Shown: piece after piece, positions 1 through 10,101 of the stretch | Numbering within the stretch: position 1 is the first letter of the stretch | How the letters are laid out: the number at the start of each line of letters is the position of its first letter | DNA from: Odontesthes bonariensis | Lineage: Eukaryota > Chordata > Actinopteri > Atheriniformes > Atherinopsidae | Reading direction: 5' to 3' | Length of the DNA: 64,000 nucleotides | Assembly: GCF_027942865.1 (NCBI RefSeq) | Contig: NC_134510.1 | Span: 30,956,163 to 31,020,162, forward strand | Notes under the pieces: model-generated | Told to the model about the DNA's origin: nothing | Databases searched by the model: none | The model's input: only the letters and a program-made list of their open reading frames with translations | Position numbers and translations under genes: made by a program

Positions 1-1
1 G

Positions 2-154
2 ACTGGTGGTAAGATGAAGTATGAATTTACTGAAAAAACTAAAGGTGCTGCAGAGGCAGGACCACAAACGGAAAGAGAGATCACTTGGATACTGCTGGTC
101 GTCAACCTGGTTTGTTCAGAGCTGGCTAACAGAGCTAGTGCCATCCAAATGTAA
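2..154 (+). other. Possible C-terminal coding segment of a gene cut by the window edge
   Basis: One frame is open from the first bases to a TAA at 152-154, giving 50 codons that include a hydrophobic run (ITWILLVVNLV) near the end. I do not recognise the protein. It could be the last exon of a gene that begins outside the window or simply chance: 50 open codons at an edge is weak evidence. No AATAAA follows closely. Confidence 0.12.
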
Positions 155-1555
155 GGTCTACCATCTTAAAGTAGAATTGAAGCACATACTTGAAAAAATG
201 AGGAACCCACTAGAAAGCCGAGAAGCGTAAAAATGTGGTTACCAGAAACAGCAACAAGCAGCAGTAACACCTCTTTCTTTCTCAATATGACCTCAGACAA
301 GTGAATACGCTGTAATTCAGCAAAACACTTTGGAAATGAAATTTCTAAATAAAAACATCTAAAATGGGCTACTATTACAGTCACAAATGTAATATAACTG
401 TATAACCATTATATAGAAAACATAAAATGTATTTGATAAATATGGATTGTAAAATGAAGAGCATGTAGCATTTAATTAGTCATTTAAATGTTCTTTCTGT
501 TATGTTTCAAGAATATTAAACTCATGAATAGCTTTTACATACAACCTTAGATATCCTTCTTAGAGTTTTTCATTTTCATTGCCACTGATATTACAGTCAG
601 TCAGAATCTGTTAAAGAAAACCAAACAAACTTTCTACAAAGTATATTTGCTGACAAAGAATGTTGCACTGAACTTGGACAATATTTGGCTTTTGGTGATT
701 GAACTTGATCAAGAAACAGTCCAGCATGTCTTTTAATGGTAAATTCACATATTCAGTTAGGGTAATAAACAGATATATCCAAAATATATTAATATGCATG
801 GAGTCATAGTTTTTGGGCTGACGTGGTTTACAATTCACTGAGAGATATATTGAAGTGCTTCAGCTCACAGCAGAAATGTGGTGAGAAAACAATGGGACAT
901 GTTCATATAAACACTAAATCAAAATAAGTCACTTTATTTTACACAGGTAGGCTATAATCTTCCCAATATGATAATGCAGTAACTCAGACTTGGTATACAG
1001 GGTCCTGAATGTGATGTTTTACATCACCGAAGGTATACTCTATGCTTCTACAATATGTGGATTTCAAAAAACTAAAACTAAACTAAACTAATATTCATAA
1101 TGTAACTGGAACTACTCTTGTTAATATCAACATTATTTTCATTTTTGTAAGAAATTACACATTCATTGGACTTTGCACGTGTATTATATAAATCCCCAAT
1201 CAGAACCAGAATCTCATCTCATTTTAGACAGATATGCTGGAATATACCAGAATATGATCATAGCTCGAATTCAATATCCACTGTTGCTTCAATTTAACAG
1301 CTGTCCCTGCGTATTTCCCTGTGGATTGCGCACTTCTCTGCTTCAAGTAGGGAAACAACACGATGCAACGCAGCTGAAGATACAAAGGCGAACCACTAAC
1401 CTCGATAAGTGATTGGAAAATATTAAATATCTGAGCAAGTTGTCTAAAAAAGGATGAGAAAATGAGCTAGCTGGTGATTGAAATGACAAATAGTTGGAAA
1501 TAATCGGAGAATACTCTGAATTGGAACGCTGGTTGCGTGCGTATGTCATGGCGCG
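155..1555. other. AT-rich intergenic DNA, no gene recognised
   Basis: Stop codons are frequent in all frames, and no splice-bounded exon or known repeat was recognised. The short ORFs here are under 80 codons, with no family resemblance and no codon bias. Confidence 0.5.
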
Positions 1556-1860
1556 GATGGTCCATCCGGTTTATCGTTCTCAGCACAAAAATTCGACTGA
1601 CCGACTTTTCACGGTGCGCGCCTGGCCTGATACGTCATTTTGACGTCACGGGCCGTGAACGACACGTCATTCTTTAATGTGCGCACTCAGAATGATGACG
1701 CAGTAGTCCTTTGAGCTACGTCACAGTCAAGGGGAACGCATCTGTTCGGCAGATAGTTCATTATAGTCCAAGGCTGCTCGAAGTTTACTGTAACAAGCAA
1801 CCCTTTTGGTTTCCAACACTTAGGAACAACAGAAAGTCACTTCTTTGTAGCACAACTATG
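1556..1860 (+). promoter_or_regulatory. CpG-rich promoter-like patch with clustered CRE/ATF sites
   Basis: The base composition changes abruptly from AT-rich to CpG-dense. Within about 95 bp there are five CRE-like sites: TACGTCAT at 1631, a full palindromic TGACGTCA at 1641-1648, ACGTCAT at 1664, ATGACGCA near 1695 and TACGTCA at 1718. Such clustering is typical of CREB/ATF-driven TATA-less promoters. No TATA box was seen. Direction is inferred only from the ORF that starts downstream at 1942. It could instead be a promoter carried by a mobile element. Confidence 0.4.
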
Positions 1861-1941
1861 ATTCTCCCAGGATTTATCTAATCGCGTCAACACTCCACCG
1901 ACTGCGAGGAGTTGATTCCGTCCATCACAGAGCCACCGTTA

Positions 1942-2670
1942 ATGAAAACCTTTCCGACAAACAGTCGTGCAAATGTTTCAGCTGCTTTTGCCAGGACCAG
2001 AGAGAAACTGGCAACTGCCGCAGACTTTGCCCGACCAAGACTTTCAACCTTATTCGACCAGGCCCAAATCTTTCTTGGTCGGACTGGATCTGGAACTTTC
2101 ATGGCCATAGTCAAACACTGGATTATAACATACATGACCATTGCTGGATACAGAATTTCTGCGACTTTAAAAAGAGGAGGAGCTGCTTTTTCGGCAATCC
2201 GAGCGAGAATTTCAGCTACGGTGGCCGACACGTGCAAACGCGCTGCAAACGGCGAAACAAATCCAACAGTAAAACGCTGCAAGAGAAAAATGCGGCAATC
2301 ACAAAAACGACCGGAGCACACGCGCTGCAAACCCCAAAACACATGCAAGAGAGAAACGCTGCAAACTTCAAAACACATGCAAGAGAGAAACGCTGCAAAC
2401 TTCAAAACACATGCAAGAGAGAAACGCTGCAAACCCCAAAACACATGCAAGAGAGAAACGCTGCAAACCCCAAAACACATGCAAGAGAGAAACGCTGCAA
2501 ACCCCAAAACACATGCAAGAGAGAAACGCTGCAAACTTCAAAACACATGCAAGAGAGAAACGCTGCAAACTTCAAAACACATGCAAAAGAGAAACGCTGC
2601 AAACTTCAAAACACATGCAAGAGAGAAACGCTGCACACTTCAAAACACATGCAAGAAAAAAATGCGCTAG
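1942..2670 (+). CDS. Unrecognised ORF that reads into the foldback element
   Basis: From the ATG at 1942 an open frame runs 242 codons to TAG at 2668-2670. Only the first 92 or so codons, up to about 2218, are non-repetitive. They are rich in Ala, Arg and Thr, with a moderately hydrophobic stretch around FMAIVKHWIITYMTIAGY. The remainder is translation of the 34-bp tandem repeat, which lacks stops because of its composition and is unlikely to be a native protein. The motif ARPRLSTLF loosely recalls the PRL-A/S-T segment near the start of mitochondrial ATP synthase subunit g, but the rest does not match and I do not assign it. The position just after the CRE-rich patch suggests a first coding exon, or a remnant of one, interrupted by the element. 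Confidence 0.22.
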   Translation: MKTFPTNSRANVSAAFARTREKLATAADFARPRLSTLFDQAQIFLGRTGSGTFMAIVKHWIITYMTIAGYRISATLKRGGAAFSAIRARISATVADTCKRAANGETNPTVKRCKRKMRQSQKRPEHTRCKPQNTCKRETLQTSKHMQERNAANFKTHAREKRCKPQNTCKRETLQTPKHMQERNAANPKTHAREKRCKLQNTCKRETLQTSKHMQKRNAANFKTHAREKRCTLQNTCKKKMR

Positions 2671-3149
2671 GGGGTCTCGACCAGTGGGATAGGGGATCGA
2701 CTATGGGAGATCTACCATATTAATGAAAGAGAAGAAAGTCAAAAGGTACGTTGTCATTTATGTCTTTTTTAAACACTTGGCTGTAATCTTTTACTTTATT
2801 ATAGAAGAGCAGCGGAGTTATGTCGCTATAATAAGGTAAAAGATTACAGCCAAGTGTTTAAAAAAGACATGAGGACAACGTACCTTTTTACTTTCTTCTC
2901 TTTCATTAATATGGTAGGTCGAGACACCCTAGTGGCCTGGCGAACTTCCGTTGTGTTTTGAAGTTTGCAGCGCATTTTTTTCTTGCATGTGTTTTGAAGT
3001 TTGCAGCGTTTCTCTCTTGCATGTGTTTTGGGGTTTGCAGTGCGTGTGCTCCGGTCGTTTTTGTGATTGCCGCATTTTTCTCTTGCAGCGTTTTACTGTT
3101 GGATTTGTTTCGCCGTTTGCAGCGCGTTTGCACGTGTCGGCCACTGTAG
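2216..3149. mobile_element. Foldback (long inverted-repeat) element, full copy
   Basis: The two halves are near-perfect reverse complements. The outer ends are CTACGGTGGCCGACACGTGC on the left and its near complement ending at 3149. Inside come matching blocks, then a unique stem (for example GTGTTTAAAAAAGACAT against its complement near 2770 and 2850), closing on a loop of about 20 nt at 2803-2826. The whole element could fold into one hairpin. Arms differ mainly in the number of 34-bp units: ten on the left, about two on the right. No transposase ORF is present, so it would be non-autonomous (foldback or MITE type). I could not define a target-site duplication. Confidence 0.75.
2323..2662 (+). 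repeat. 34-bp tandem repeat (minisatellite), 10 units
   Basis: The motif ACACATGCAA recurs exactly every 34 bp at 2339, 2373, 2407, 2441, 2475, 2509, 2543, 2577, 2611 and 2645. Each unit holds a CGCTGCAAAC core, then CTTC or CCCC, then AAAACACATGCAAGAGAGAAA. The CTTC/CCCC variants come in blocks, as expected from local unit duplication. There are no spacers, so it is not a CRISPR. Because 34 is not a multiple of 3, three units read through all three frames, which produces spurious ORFs on both strands. Confidence 0.9.
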
Positions 3150-4649
3150 ATCCAGCTAAATAAAGTCTTTTTTGCTTTGGAAGTTTCTAACTTTCTAAAA
3201 TATTTGTAAGTATCTGAGCGGGAGCCTTGAAGAAAGCTGGCCATCTTCTCTGACTGCAAAGAAAAAGAGCTTTATTGCTTCCTTTATTATCTTCTTCAGC
3301 AGGAAACGCTGGACCATCCTTTGTGAAAGGAAAGGAGATCGTTCAGTCCCAAGATGGACTCAAATCAAGTGTATGTTTTAACTGTCACTGTGAAGTGCTG
3401 AACATTAGACATAGCAATTAAGGCTCAACAAATATCAAATAAAAGATTGATACAAATTAAGACAAATAAATAAAACTGAATCATAATAATAACCAAAGAA
3501 CAGGAAGAGCTGGTTCCACCATTTCAGGTCTACAACAGCAAAGGCCCAGTCCGTCTGTGCCCACCTTGGGACAATGAATAGTATATCTTAGGGGTCTTAA
3601 TGGCAGGTAAGGCTGTAACAAGTCAGAAATGTAAGAAGAAACAAGCTCATTCTGTGTCTTACGAGCCAGAAATGAAACCTAAACATTCATCCTACAATTT
3701 ATGAGGAGCCATTGGAGGGAGGCAAGTACCAGGCAGACGTGGTTACTCTTCCTTGTTCGTGTTAAAACATTATTCATTAACCTCCTCCTATTGCTTTGTC
3801 ATTAATTTTGCCAGTCCTGTCTGTCTTGGACTATTCTGATGTTTGGATTTCATTTTGATTTTCTCTACCTAAATGCTACAGCTGCTTTGTGTTGGTTTGC
3901 CTCTTTGCCAACCTTTCTTTAAACCCATAAAAAAATTTTAAGCCACTTTTCTTTATTCTACTTGCCTTTGTTTCGTGTCAAATCTTGACTTCTTTATCCC
4001 GCACAAAATCAAACCTGAAATATTGCGCGAGCCTAAGACTGAACTGAGAAATCAGTCGATGTAACACATTGGTTTTCAGGCAAAAACACCATATTAAACT
4101 GGTTACTTTGGAGTTATTTTGTCCGAGTCCCAAGCACTTGCACAGAAGAGTTTAAAAGTCCATTTTCGTATCACAATACAACATGGAAATGCCTCCATGT
4201 TTGTATTGTAAAACACTCCGTATGGTTACATGCACAGCTGAGTCAAGCTGAGGGTTAGAGTTTGACCTACAAACGTCCTTGTCCAAGTATATGTGCATAA
4301 AGTTCTTGACTGAAGCATGTCCGACATGTGATACTGTGGACTGAAACTGATAAAATGTTAAAGACATTGTGCCACCTCTAATATTCTCTGTGGGAGCTAC
4401 TCCTACATCTAACCACAGCCAAAATCACTGCACTGATGTTGTCTTTGAGTTAGTTGAATGGTGATTTTGTCAGATCATGCTGCAATTGTAAACTCAGGAT
4501 TTTAGTGGAGCAGAGCAACTGTTTGAAAAATGCCCTGAAACATTTGACACAGTCTTAAAAGGCTGCTTTCAGTCGTACTTTATGACATGTTTAGCTGTCT
4601 GACAAAGAAAGCAGAAAAGGTGTGAATGAGAGCAGTTTTATTGAGACTT
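3150..4649. other. Intergenic DNA between two foldback copies
   Basis: No gene was seen. The segment 3208-3239 is about 88% identical (28 of 32 positions) to 6580-6611, so a diverged dispersed repeat flanks the first foldback element. AATAAA-like and T-rich stretches near 3160 and 3440 look incidental. Confidence 0.4.
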
Positions 4650-5142
4650 AAAATTCAACAATAAAATGCTGCAAGAGAAAAATGCGGCAAATAACAAAAA
4701 CGACTGGAGCACATGCGCTGTAAACCCCAAAACACATGCAAGACAGAAACGCTGCAAACATCAAAACACATGCAAGAAAAAAAACGCTGCAAACATCAAA
4801 ACACATGCAAGACAGAAACGCTGCATACATCAAAACACATGCAAGACAGAAACGCTGCAAACTTCAAAACACATGCAAGACAGAAACGCTGCAAACTTCA
4901 AAACACATGCAAGACAGAAATGCTGCAAACATCAAAACACAACGGAAGTTCGCCAGGCCAGTAGGCGGTCTCAACCTGTGGGATAGGGGATCGACTATGG
5001 GAGATGGATCTACCATATTAATGAAAGAGAAGAAAGTCAAAAAGGTAGTTGTCATTTATGTCTTTTTTAAACACTTGGCCGTAATCTTTTACTTCATTAT
5101 ACAAGAGCAGCGGAGTTATATCGCTATTATAAGGTAAAAGAT
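4650..5142 (+). mobile_element. Second foldback-family copy, one arm plus loop only
   Basis: From about 4651 the sequence follows the left arm of the 2216-3149 element: a CTGCAAGAGAAAAATGCGGC block, a 34-bp repeat array, the AACGGAAGTTCGCCAGGCC block, GGGATAGGGGATCGACTATG, the AAAGAGAAGAAAGTCAAAA stem and the AGAGCAGCGGAGTTAT loop. It stops around 5142, just as the second arm would begin. The outermost 40 or so bases of the left end are also missing. It therefore cannot form the long hairpin. Confidence 0.75.
4716..4937 (+). repeat. 34-bp tandem repeat, about 6.5 units, variant of the first array
   Basis: ACACATGCAA occurs at 4732, 4766, 4801, 4835, 4869 and 4903; one interval is 35 bp because of an extra A. 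Units carry GACAG and CATC where the first array mostly has GAGAG and CTTC or CCCC. This indicates that the two arrays expanded separately from a common unit. Confidence 0.85.
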
Positions 5143-5493
5143 ATATGTCACATTGGGAGTTAAGAACCTGGATAATTTCTCCATCAAGGAAAATTATGGG
5201 GGACGTAAGGATGTGTGACACCTGTGTCACGGTGGGTGACACAGGTGCGGCTTATCTGCAGATTTTCACATCTTCATTGTAAACAAATTAATAACATAGC
5301 TAATTACACTGGTCGGACTGTTCAGCTGTTTCAGACTGATACCTCCGGTTCAGGCTGGTCCTCATCCTCAACACGCACGTTTCTCTTTCAATCGCGGAAA
5401 ATATTTTTCAATACTCATCTGGAATGAAGCAGCAAACATTCAGTGTAAGAGTTTAAAAAACCTACTTTATTGGATTCACAGCTGCTAGTGTTT

Positions 5494-5514
5494 GGGGGGG
5501 GGGGGGGGGGGGGG
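5494..5514 (+). repeat. Uninterrupted run of 21 G
   Basis: Twenty-one consecutive G residues occur between GTGTTT and CACTTG. A run this long can form G-quadruplexes, and its length is error-prone in sequencing. It lies in gene-free DNA. Confidence 0.95.
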
Positions 5515-6038
5515 CACTTGAGGTTTAGTGCCCAGGGGCACCACATTGACTTAATATGGCCCTGCTGTAAAACAGGAGAAAAATGATCAGACAGAGATGT
5601 GGCGTGCATAATTTTGAGCATTATACCATCATTTCTTCATCACTTAATACGAATACCCCGATTCCTTGTCTCTACTGCACTTTGCACATTGTGATAGTTT
5701 CCAACATCAATATTGCATACAGGCTGAAGCATCAACACAAGCGAGATCAGAGCCTCTTACTGCCATCTGGTGGACAAGAAAATACACTGCATCTCGTCTT
5801 AAGAAACTAATTGTCAATAGGAAATCATATTATTAACAACTTTTCCCACAAAGAGAGTCATACAGATCTTCCGTAAACCCTTCCATTAAAAAAAAAAAAA
5901 GTTAACTTTAATATAATTACTCATTGGTGGGCATCACATGTACAAGAAGGTCCAAAAATATGGAACTTATGTTACAACCTTATATTTGCTGGCATGTGTC
6001 ACTTTCTGGGGAACAGAAAGAATATGCGTGCATCCACG

Positions 6039-6553
6039 ATAAATGAACACAAACAGGGCGTCTGGTTGACTCGTCCTTTTCACTTAGAGAGCAAGTTTGC
6101 ATCTTTTCCAGATTAGATTTTGCCATCGAGGGATTCCATCTCTATTTTGTTGCTCACAAGATTTCTGGACACATTTCCCATTATGCATGTATTGTCCTCC
6201 AAAACGGAGCCAACAGATGGACTCCTGTACAATTATCCTCTCTTCATGCTCTCACAAATCACAGTGGTGTAATTTACATCATTATTCTTCTTCTTTGCTG
6301 AGCTTTTGCTTCTAGCCTGTTGAGATCTTTGATGATCAGCTGGATAAAAAAAACCTTCAACATACTGCTGTTGGCATAAATGTCATTTTATGCAGTGACA
6401 AATTCCTGAAGTGAAGAGAAAATAAGACATTTTGCTAGTTATATTATCCTCTTTTAATACCTCAGTTTGAAAACTTTACCTCGTTTATCGTTGATGCACA
6501 ATAAATGAACACAAACAGGGCGTCTGGTTGACTCGTCCTTTTCACTTAGAGAG
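6039..6553 (+). repeat. Exact 53-bp direct repeat separated by 409 bp
   Basis: The 53 bases from ATAAATGAACACAAACAGGG to CTTAGAGAG occur identically at 6039-6091 and 6501-6553. The intervening 409 bp has no recognised coding content. Possible causes are a recent short duplication, recombination or an assembly stutter. The copies are too short and lack TG...CA ends, so LTRs are unlikely. Confidence 0.85.
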
Positions 6554-7110
6554 GTTCCTAGTTGAATTATAAAGCACGGAAGTATCTGAGCAGCAGCCTT
6601 GATGAGAGCTGTTTGAATTCTTTAAAAGTGAAAAAGATGAGATTCCTTTATTAGCAGTTTTATCAAAGGAAATACCAGACTCTGAGAGTACATAGTTCCA
6701 TCCCACAACTTTTTGTGCTACTTTCATTGCAACACAATTATTTTTTATCCATTCATATTTACTGTGATTCACGTGGAAAGAGGGTGAGTGTGAACATCTG
6801 ACAGCAACGTCTTTGCCTTTTGATAAAAATGTTCTATCATTGTTTAATTACAAACCTTGGTTATATGATATATGATGATACATTTTATGTGTGTAACAGT
6901 GTGATAAGACTGCTTTAGACAAAGTATCTGAAAGACTTTTTCTAGGATATTTATTGAACATCCACAGTTTCAGACAGGAAATATAAAAAGTCATGAAAAC
7001 TATCATATCTACGGTACTTAACAGCATGATCATACTATTAATACTGTTAACGTTATTGTTATATGAATAATTCAAGTCAGTATGAAAGCATCAGAATTTC
7101 TCTTATAACT

Positions 7111-7240
7111 TCAGTCATCAGCTTTCTCTGATTTCCCTCCTTTCTCCTCTTCTGCCACCTGGAGGCCCTTCAGCACTGACTGCAGAACAACCTCATTCAT
7201 TTCTGTCTGCTTGGATCTCCACCACCCAGTCCAGGGAGAT
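7111..7240 (-). CDS. Candidate terminal exon of an unrecognised minus-strand gene
   Basis: On the minus strand a strong acceptor (TTTTTGTTTATTTCAG) ends at 7241. It is followed by an open frame (one base, then 42 codons) with a highly charged end, EEEKGGKSEKADD, and a stop at 7113-7111. AATAAA on the same strand lies at 6955-6950, about 155 nt downstream. A minus-strand donor (GTAAGA, 9055-9050) closes a short open segment reading GVALDSLGSEFNEAAG in the compatible phase, so the two could be consecutive exons. I do not recognise the protein and found no convincing upstream acceptor for the second segment. It may be chance. Confidence 0.22.
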
Positions 7241-8265
7241 CTGAAATAAACAAAAATCATATGCATCAATGAGCCTGAGTTATGGTTAAGGTTTACTGTC
7301 TTCCTCAGCCTCCTTCTCCCCACATTACTGAATGCCATTCATCAGTTCTGATTAATTATCAACCCCTACTCGATGTCAGTGTTTCAAATTTCAAATTTTA
7401 ATTTCTAAGCAGAGCACGTGTTAGAATTCTGTGTCAGTTACTTCGGAGAGATTTTTTTGCTGAGGCATTTGACATGGTTTTCTGCTGTCGAGGCCCCAGA
7501 GAAGTGAATTAATGCCACTAAATTAATGGGAAATCACTAGTGCAAGTATAAGTTGTTATTTTTATAGGCAAATTTGTGAATGCCTGATTAATTACCTCAA
7601 CCACATTTATTTGTCAAAGTATAGGCTTTATAAGCTTTATTAAAACTCTGCTATTTATCAACCGTAGAGGATATCTTTCTCACATCGTAGTTGTAATAAA
7701 AAATCTGTGCAGACTTTTGGTTTGAATCCTCTGCAGCATACATTAGACAGAAAGCATGGTGCACCTCTGGAGAGGCTGCCTTTCTATCAAAGAGCCAACA
7801 CAAACGAGTATGGAAGGAATAACATGCAAGCTCCTCACAGCAAGGCATCAGCCGGCGAGCTTGAATCCAAGTTTGTTTTTGCTCCTCAGTAATTAAATTT
7901 GAACAGTTTAAGAAAAATATAAAAATAAAAATGCTACTACTGGAGAGATTTGCAGCATCGAAAGATTGGCTTGAGTCTGCTGAGTCCTTTATTTCCAGGG
8001 ATGGAGTAGCCATCAAGCTGAACTCTCGCAATGTGTGCGGAGAAAACTGCATCACACGGTGCATCTCTGCACAGTCCATCACAACACTTGGCTTAATTTC
8101 AAACAGGTTGAGTTTGTTCATTTCAGTGCTGCAGTATGGTAGCTTCCTTCATGTGGAAATAAATCAGACAGTGCAGAAGACTTAAGGCTATTTAACTGAA
8201 AGTATCAGAAGTCCAGAGCTTGGATTGTGAACTCTTAGGGGACTGCACAGTACAGGACAACTGTC

Positions 8266-8330
8266 CATCCGTGCATCCATTTTCTATATCCGCTTAAAGC
8301 AATTCAGAGTTGCGGCGGCAAGGCAACTAT
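8266..8330 (-). mobile_element. SINE/LINE 3' tail fragment
   Basis: Read on the minus strand, this segment is the ATTAAGCGG...ATAGAAAATGGATG type of tail seen in the full SINE at 41.1-41.4 kb and in very many teleost repeats. Only the tail is present. Confidence 0.6.
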
Positions 8331-10101
8331 TTGTTCTTAAACAGTCGAGTGAAAGAAATAAAACGTCTCTACTGTCTTCTTTTTGAATATTTGGAAGATG
8401 AGATATCAGCAGGTGTAGCACCCTAGCTCTTACTATATGTTTTATTGAACATTATCTTCCTCTGTAGAAGGTTTCTATTAGCTTGTCAGTTTGTTAGCCT
8501 CTGCTCTATGCTAAAGAGAAGAGCTCAGATCTTTGTGTACATCTTTCTGCACTACACTTCAGTGCATGGTGCTTGACTGCTGTAAACAGTCAAGAGTGGG
8601 TTCCACTCTAGAAAGCTTAAATCACCAACATCTTGAGTCCCTGCTGAAAATAATCTGGCCATAGAGGTTATGTAGCAATGAAGGGGCATGGAGGACTGAA
8701 ACAGAAATGTTTCCATTACTTGATATTTATACAAATACATTTTCAGCAACTAAATTCTATCTTTATAGAACTACCTTCACCTGCTCCTCCTCAAAGTTCA
8801 GTATCTCTGCCAGAAACACTTGGGAGCTTCAGCAGGTCCATGTGATGAGAATAACTGATGAATCAGGAAAAAGATTTCCTTTACTCAAAGCTTCTATCAG
8901 GTCTGACTGGAACCTTTGATCCTACATCAGTTTTTGGTCTGGATTGTTCTCAAGAAAAGGGAAATCTAAAGTAATCTAAACCAAGACAAAAAGCAAAGAG
9001 TTTGGAGTGGTAAAAAGACCTGGCAGAGCTTCTTACAGGTACCAGAAACTCTTACCCGGCAGCTTCATTAAACTCACTTCCAAGTGAGTCCAAGGCCACT
9101 CCAGTTAGATTGAGCTCTCTGAAGCGCACGTCAATGATTCGGGTGAAATCATGTATAATTCATGTTGATGGATCATATTTTGCAACAAAAGTAGCATCAC
9201 CCCTGTCTTGAGCTACAGGCAAAAGTGGCAATTTAAAACTAAATTTAAAAGGCTCCATAGCTCATGTTCATTTGATCCAGCAGAAACATGCTATCTCCTT
9301 CCAGGAATTAATTGTTTGTAAGAATGCACAATGTATGGATTTAAAATTATTTTTAATGTAATAACAGTACGTGATATGTCAAAAACATGCAACATGTTGG
9401 AAGTCTAGTGTATAAATATTGAAGGGGCATTAACAGCCAAGTGTATTGTTGGCTCATCAGTTTTGAATGAAATAATTCTAAAACTCTCATTCTTCAGTTA
9501 AAGCTTGAAACCTTTTCCCCTTTGTGCTCATTCCATTACGTAAAGGAAGGGGGTGACCTACTTACATCAATGGATATTTGATATTGCACACCCTAACAAT
9601 ACTTCAGGGTCAGGCAGAAAAGTTAATCATTAATCTGTTTTATTACAGCTTTCTCTGTTATATTTCTAAATCACTTTTATGAAAGCATCAGAGGTTTGGT
9701 TCGGTGATGTGTGGAGTGTAGACAGAGGGACACAGAAATGAGCACATTTGGGGCTTTTGGGGAAATGGCTGGCAGCATGAGAGTGACTCACTCATTGTCA
9801 TGTGTTGTCTTGCTGATGTCTTTCTTTCCTTAGCAAACAATTTCTAGTGTTACCACTTGAATCATCTCTTGGAACTTTCATGACAATTAAACAGCTTTCA
9901 GTTAAAAATATAATTCTGAAAGAAAATCATTCAATGTAAGCGTAAATAAGCTTGGTTAAATAAATGAATATAGGAAAAAACAGATATAGCGAGGATGTTG
10001 TAAGTCTGATGGATTCCACTGACATAATGATACAATCCAACTTCCCCTTTGTTTCTGCCTTCACCCTTCCCTGTCTGTGCTGTCAGAGCAGGGTTGCAGC
10101 C
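8331..10101. other. Upstream intergenic region of the Siglec-like gene
   Basis: AT-rich sequence with no recognised gene apart from the weak minus-strand segment near 9056-9119. No clear TATA/CpG promoter for the Siglec-like gene could be picked out; its transcription start is not determined. Confidence 0.35.

Noticed and set aside
1887-2602. Long Cys/Phe-rich ORFs on the minus strand and Lys/Asn-rich ORFs on the plus strand across the 34-bp repeats
   Set aside because: They are simply the stop-free translation of a tandem repeat in every frame; the protein repeats follow the DNA period and have no independent support.
2323-2662. CRISPR-like regular array
   Set aside because: Units are contiguous with no spacers, in a vertebrate genome, and lie inside an inverted-repeat element.
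6039-6553. Solo LTR or small LTR element between the 53-bp repeats
   Set aside because: No TG...CA ends, primer-binding site or polypurine tract were seen, and the repeats are too short.
7651-8121. 156-codon minus-strand ORF
   Set aside because: It includes low-complexity IFIFIFF, has no recognised family, and has no convincing splice sites or neighbouring exon in phase. Probably chance.
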